The notes under the pieces are model-generated. The model did not search any database. It had not been told where the DNA came from and worked only from the letters and a program-made list of their open reading frames with translations. A stretch of 64,000 bases of DNA from an uncultured Lachnospiraceae bacterium (GTDB lineage Bacteria > Bacillota > Clostridia > Lachnospirales > Lachnospiraceae): contig CACYPS010000002.1 of NCBI GenBank assembly GCA_902776305.1, positions 56,570-120,569 on the forward strand, given 5' to 3'. How positions within the stretch are numbered: the stretch's first letter is position 1; the number at the start of each line of letters is the position of its first letter. The translations under genes were made by a program, and so were the position numbers. Of the stretch, positions 59,334 to 64,000 are shown in pieces.

Positions 59334-60317
59334 TCAGAAACGGGCAACAATGCTCTCCCACTCACCCATGGGCACTTCCTCGACGATCGTGAGCCCGGCC
59401 TCGGCAACTGCATCACGGACCACCTGCGCATGCGTCTGAAGGATACCGGATGTGATATAATACCCGCCTTTCTTCAGATGGTGCGGTACCTGCGGCGTGA
59501 TTCCGGCCAGGATCTCGGCAATGATATTCGCGACAACGATATCATAGTCCGCTCCGGCCTTCTCCTGAACCGCCTGCTCTTCCGTTATATCTCCGATACA
59601 GTATTCAAATGCAGCCGCGTCAATCTCATTCTTCTCCAGATTCTCCGCTATCGCCGGCAGAACATTTTCATCCAGATCCGTTCCGAATACATACTCAGCG
59701 CCGCTCTTTAAGGCGATAATTCCCAGAATGCCGCTGCCGGTTCCGATGTCAAGCATGCGCATTCCCGGTTTCAGGTATTTGCGAATGCCACGGATCGCAA
59801 GCTGTGTGGATTCGTGTTTGCCGGTCCCGAACGCCATACCCGGATCAATGTGAAGAATCATCTCCTCGGAATCTTCCGTCGGCACTTCCTCCCAGGACGG
59901 TATGATGCGTATATCATCGATCGTGAACTGGTGGAAATACTGTTTCCAGTTATTGATCCAGTCTTCCTCGGCGGTCGTTCCTATTTCAATAGAGCCCTCA
60001 CCCACGTCGACGATCTGCCCCAGCTCGAGAAGGCCTTTGATGACTTTCTGAAGAAGTTCATCCTCATCCGCAAAATCTTTCTGCTCTGCCTCTTCGGCAT
60101 TTTCATCCGGGATCTCTACATAAAACGAGACCTTGGCTTTATGATCATTGTATCCGAGATTCGGCACAACATCCCCGAAGTAGCCGCCGTTCTCCTCCGG
60201 CAGCACGGGAACCTTATCTTCTATCTCTATGCCGGTAATTCCCAGCTCGCTGAGCATCGAGCAGACCAGGTCCTCTGCTTCCTCTGTGGTATTAATCGTA
60301 TATTTTGTCCATTCCAT
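59334..60317 (-). CDS. prmA: ribosomal protein L11 methyltransferase PrmA
   Basis: SAM-dependent trimethylation of lysines in L11. The 327 residues have an N-terminal L11-recognition region (WTKYTINTTEEAEDLVCSML onward, with an acidic loop around 100-120), then IDPGMAFGTGKHESTQLAIR, SAM motif MLDIGTGSGILGIIALKSGA, and DYDIVVANIIAEIL. The ATG at 60317 follows GGGAGAG. Its upstream neighbour in the same direction is dnaJ, 525 bp away across repeats and a terminator, so it may have its own promoter. Confidence 0.94.
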   Translation of the reverse strand: MEWTKYTINTTEEAEDLVCSMLSELGITGIEIEDKVPVLPEENGGYFGDVVPNLGYNDHKAKVSFYVEIPDENAEEAEQKDFADEDELLQKVIKGLLELGQIVDVGEGSIEIGTTAEEDWINNWKQYFHQFTIDDIRIIPSWEEVPTEDSEEMILHIDPGMAFGTGKHESTQLAIRGIRKYLKPGMRMLDIGTGSGILGIIALKSGAEYVFGTDLDENVLPAIAENLEKNEIDAAAFEYCIGDITEEQAVQEKAGADYDIVVANIIAEILAGITPQVPHHLKKGGYYITSGILQTHAQVVRDAVAEAGLTIVEEVPMGEWESIVARF

Positions 60318-60451
60318 GGTATCTCTCCCATTCTGTTGCAAAGCATTAACGGCTCAATCCTTTAACAGTCTTCTCATATTGTTAACACCTTTTCGGAGAT
60401 TATGCAATATGAAATCCGGCGTTTCACTCCTTAAGTCTCTCACGAAAGAGT

Positions 60452-60662
60452 CAAGAACGCCTCGACGTTCCTTACGCGACATGCGCGGCGCCAAGGCGCC
60501 TTCCACACAAGTAGTTCGCAATGAAGAAGAACAAAGAATCGCTTTGCGACTCTTTGCGCGCTGGTGCGCGCAAGCGTCAGCTTGCATCTTCATCTGCGCA
60601 CCAGTCGCATCCTCGCGTGCCTATGCATGCGTAACAATGCTCCAGTGGAGCATTGTGTAGCT
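60452..60662 (+). repeat. repeat B copy interrupted by a palindromic insert
   Basis: CAAGAACGCCTCGACGTTCC, GCGACATGCGCGGCGCCAAG, GCGCCTTCCAC start the repeat. About 95 bp of other sequence (60510-60604) follows, with GCGCGCTGGTGCGCGC-type palindromes. The repeat then resumes with CGCGTGCCTATGCATGCGTA, ACAATGCTCCAGTGGAGCAT, TGTGTAGCTGAG. Part of the 525-bp gap between prmA and dnaJ. Confidence 0.75.
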
Positions 60663-60667
60663 GAGCG

Positions 60668-60709
60668 TTTTTATGTCATAGGAAACGAAGTTTCCTATGA
60701 CATAAAAAA
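60668..60709. terminator. bidirectional terminator downstream of dnaJ
   Basis: TTTTTATGTCATAGGAAAC and GTTTCCTATGACATAAAAAA around a GAA loop. Confidence 0.9.
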
Positions 60710-60711
60710 GC

Positions 60712-60798
60712 CGCTGCACTATACAACACACTTTCCGCATATGCAATTGCTTCTTGCAAATGCCTGCATATGCAGCCGTGTATCATCTCAGTGCAGCA
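60712..60798. repeat. 87-bp nested palindrome
   Basis: GCTGCACT/AGTGCAGC outside, ATACAACAC/GTGTAT next, GCATATGCA and GCAATTGC-type stems inside. Adjacent to the dnaJ terminator; it may be part of the same RNA end structure. Confidence 0.6.
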
Positions 60799-60842
60799 GC
60801 CCTGATAATTCTTCCTCAGTTCGAAGGACCGATATTTACTTT

Positions 60843-61922
60843 TCAGCTTTCGCCGCAAGCCTCGGCATACTTCTTCAGCGCTTCCTTCTGCGCTTTGTTC
60901 AGCCTTGTCGGGACCTGCACTACCAGCGTCACATAATGATCCCCGCGCCTGTTGGGATTCTGAAGGGACGGAACACCTTTTCCTTTCAGGCGGATTCTCG
61001 TATCCGTCTGTGTTCCGGCTTTCACATCATACTCGACCTCTCCGTCGATCGTCTTTATGCGGATTTTGCCGCCGAGAGCAGCTTTCGCGAAAGAAATCGG
61101 TGCAGTCGAATACAGTTCTGTATCATTTCTCTGGAAAATCGGATGTCGGGCAACACGTACTTCGACAAGAAGATCTCCTCTTGAGCCGCCATTAACGCCG
61201 GGTTCGCCCTTTTCGCGCACACGCACGGACATGCCGTTATCAATTCCTGCAGGAATCTGGACCTTGATCTTGATTTTCTTCGTCTTATAACCGGTCCCCC
61301 GGCAATCCGGGCATTTTTCTTTGATGATCTTACCTGCACCACGGCACTCCGGGCACACGCCCTCTGTCTGCATCATACCGAAGATTGACTGCTGTGTCTG
61401 TACAACGCGTCCGGTTCCGTGGCACCTTGTACAGGTCTCAGGCGAAGTTCCCGCTTTCGCACCTGTACCATGGCAGGTCTCGCACTCTTCCCTGTAATTA
61501 ATCTCTATCTGCTTCTCGCAGCCAAAGACTGCCTCCTCAAAGCTGATATTGACGGACGTGCGCACATTCGCACCGCGCATCGGATCGTTCGCAGAGCGCG
61601 TTCTCGTTCTGCCTCCGCCACCGAACAGGTCGCCGAACAGATCGCTGAAGATATCCGCTCCGCCGAATCCGTCATAGAATCCGCCGTAGCCACCCTGCTC
61701 GAACGCGGCGAAGCCGAACTGATCATACTGCTTCCTCTTCTGCGGATCGGAAAGAACCGAATATGCTTCCGAAGCCTCCTTGAATTTCTCGGCCGCTTCC
61801 TCGCTCGGATTCACATCCGGATGATATTTCTTAGCCAGTTTTCGATATGCTTTCTTGAGTTCGGCGTCATCGGCGTCCTTACCGACGCCAAGCACCTCAT
61901 AGTAATCTCTCTTATCTGCCAT
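60843..61922 (-). CDS. dnaJ: chaperone DnaJ (Hsp40)
   Basis: Co-chaperone that delivers substrates and stimulates DnaK ATPase. The 359 residues have the J domain ([20 protein letters not shown], with HPD in [12 protein letters not shown]), a Gly/Phe-rich linker (about 75-105), four CxxCxGxG-type zinc motifs ([32 protein letters not shown]) and the C-terminal substrate domains. It is slightly shorter than the typical about 375. It lies downstream of dnaK, with a terminator hairpin between them that probably attenuates dnaJ. Confidence 0.98.
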   Translation of the reverse strand: MADKRDYYEVLGVGKDADDAELKKAYRKLAKKYHPDVNPSEEAAEKFKEASEAYSVLSDPQKRKQYDQFGFAAFEQGGYGGFYDGFGGADIFSDLFGDLFGGGGRTRTRSANDPMRGANVRTSVNISFEEAVFGCEKQIEINYREECETCHGTGAKAGTSPETCTRCHGTGRVVQTQQSIFGMMQTEGVCPECRGAGKIIKEKCPDCRGTGYKTKKIKIKVQIPAGIDNGMSVRVREKGEPGVNGGSRGDLLVEVRVARHPIFQRNDTELYSTAPISFAKAALGGKIRIKTIDGEVEYDVKAGTQTDTRIRLKGKGVPSLQNPNRRGDHYVTLVVQVPTRLNKAQKEALKKYAEACGES

Positions 61923-61968
61923 AAATCCCCTCTGATGAATCTGTCATACGCTTACAGCGCAGTAAAAG

Positions 61969-61999
61969 AAAGGCTCCCACTCCTAAGCGGGAGCCTTTT
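61969..61999 (-). terminator. terminator/attenuator between dnaK and dnaJ
   Basis: AAAGGCTCCC/GGGAGCCTTT around an 10-nt loop, 20 bp after dnaK. Confidence 0.85.
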
Positions 62000-62018
62000 C
62001 ATTCAGCCTACTATGAAA

Positions 62019-63896
<1,878 letters not shown>

Positions 63897-64000
63897 TTAT
63901 GTATAGACTCTCGGAATCTCTAGGCCGCATAAATACTGGCTTCCAGAGATTCCATTTTTTAAATTCCCCCACATTTTCCTGCTGAATTTTAAAAAAACAG

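Overview
The window reads as chromosome of a moderate-GC, low-GC-lineage Gram-positive bacterium, most likely a member of the Clostridia close to Lachnospiraceae. Grounds: CodY, IreB, RNase J, a YlbF-family protein and HrcA-type CIRCE operators occur together; threonyl-tRNA synthetase has a T-box leader; purine synthesis uses a PurO-type IMP cyclohydrolase plus a stand-alone AICAR transformylase; Shine-Dalgarno sequences are strong, and TTG/GTG starts are frequent. No prophage, transposase gene, CRISPR array or rRNA operon is visible. The accessory signal lies almost entirely in the intergenic DNA.

Layout. 1-4 kb (minus): malQ-thyA-folA-ispG, with 4-bp stop/start overlaps at malQ/thyA and folA/ispG. 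4.4-13.8 kb: a polyisoprenyl-type GT2 glycosyltransferase, two DUF2142-type and one DUF6020-type membrane proteins, and lon with its own CIRCE operator. 13.8-17.5 kb: thrS with T-box and a SpoU rRNA/tRNA methyltransferase. 17.7-19.4 kb: an NhaC antiporter between two identical tRNA-Gly(GCC) genes. 19.6-28 kb: a nitroreductase, ilvE, a class II aldolase homologue lacking two zinc ligands, the split purH system beside two divergent Xre regulators, a VanY-type carboxypeptidase, YjbQ and a small membrane protein. 28.7-37 kb: groES-groEL (perfect CIRCE), codY, topA and a comM-dprA pair. 37-38.4 kb: uracil/xanthine permease.

38.6-46 kb is a conserved Firmicutes run: ireB, ruvX, DUF1292 protein, rnjA, ylbF, an MltG N-terminal-like protein, and trmR/trhP for wobble uridine modification, with mtaB upstream. 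46-53 kb: a His-less HPr homologue and a MacB-like efflux system with two membrane-fusion adaptors, one carrying a long Pro/Thr/Ser insert and one a 13-residue repeat tail. 52.6-60.3 kb: truA, thiI with a cysteine desulfurase, guaB, rsmE and prmA. 60.8-63.9 kb: dnaJ and dnaK.

The most unusual content is three classes of intergenic DNA. First, very long imperfect palindromes of about 230-280 bp (11917-12147, 16077-16358, 28222-28459); the last two share a core and show compensatory base changes. Second, a roughly 100-bp dispersed palindrome with TTATTCTTCATC ends, in seven full or partial copies. Third, a GC-rich repeat that often sits directly next to it. Shorter tandem repeats also occur, one grown out of the 3' end of the cysteine desulfurase gene. 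Translation, stress response (HrcA/CIRCE at groES and lon) and RNA modification genes dominate the coding content.
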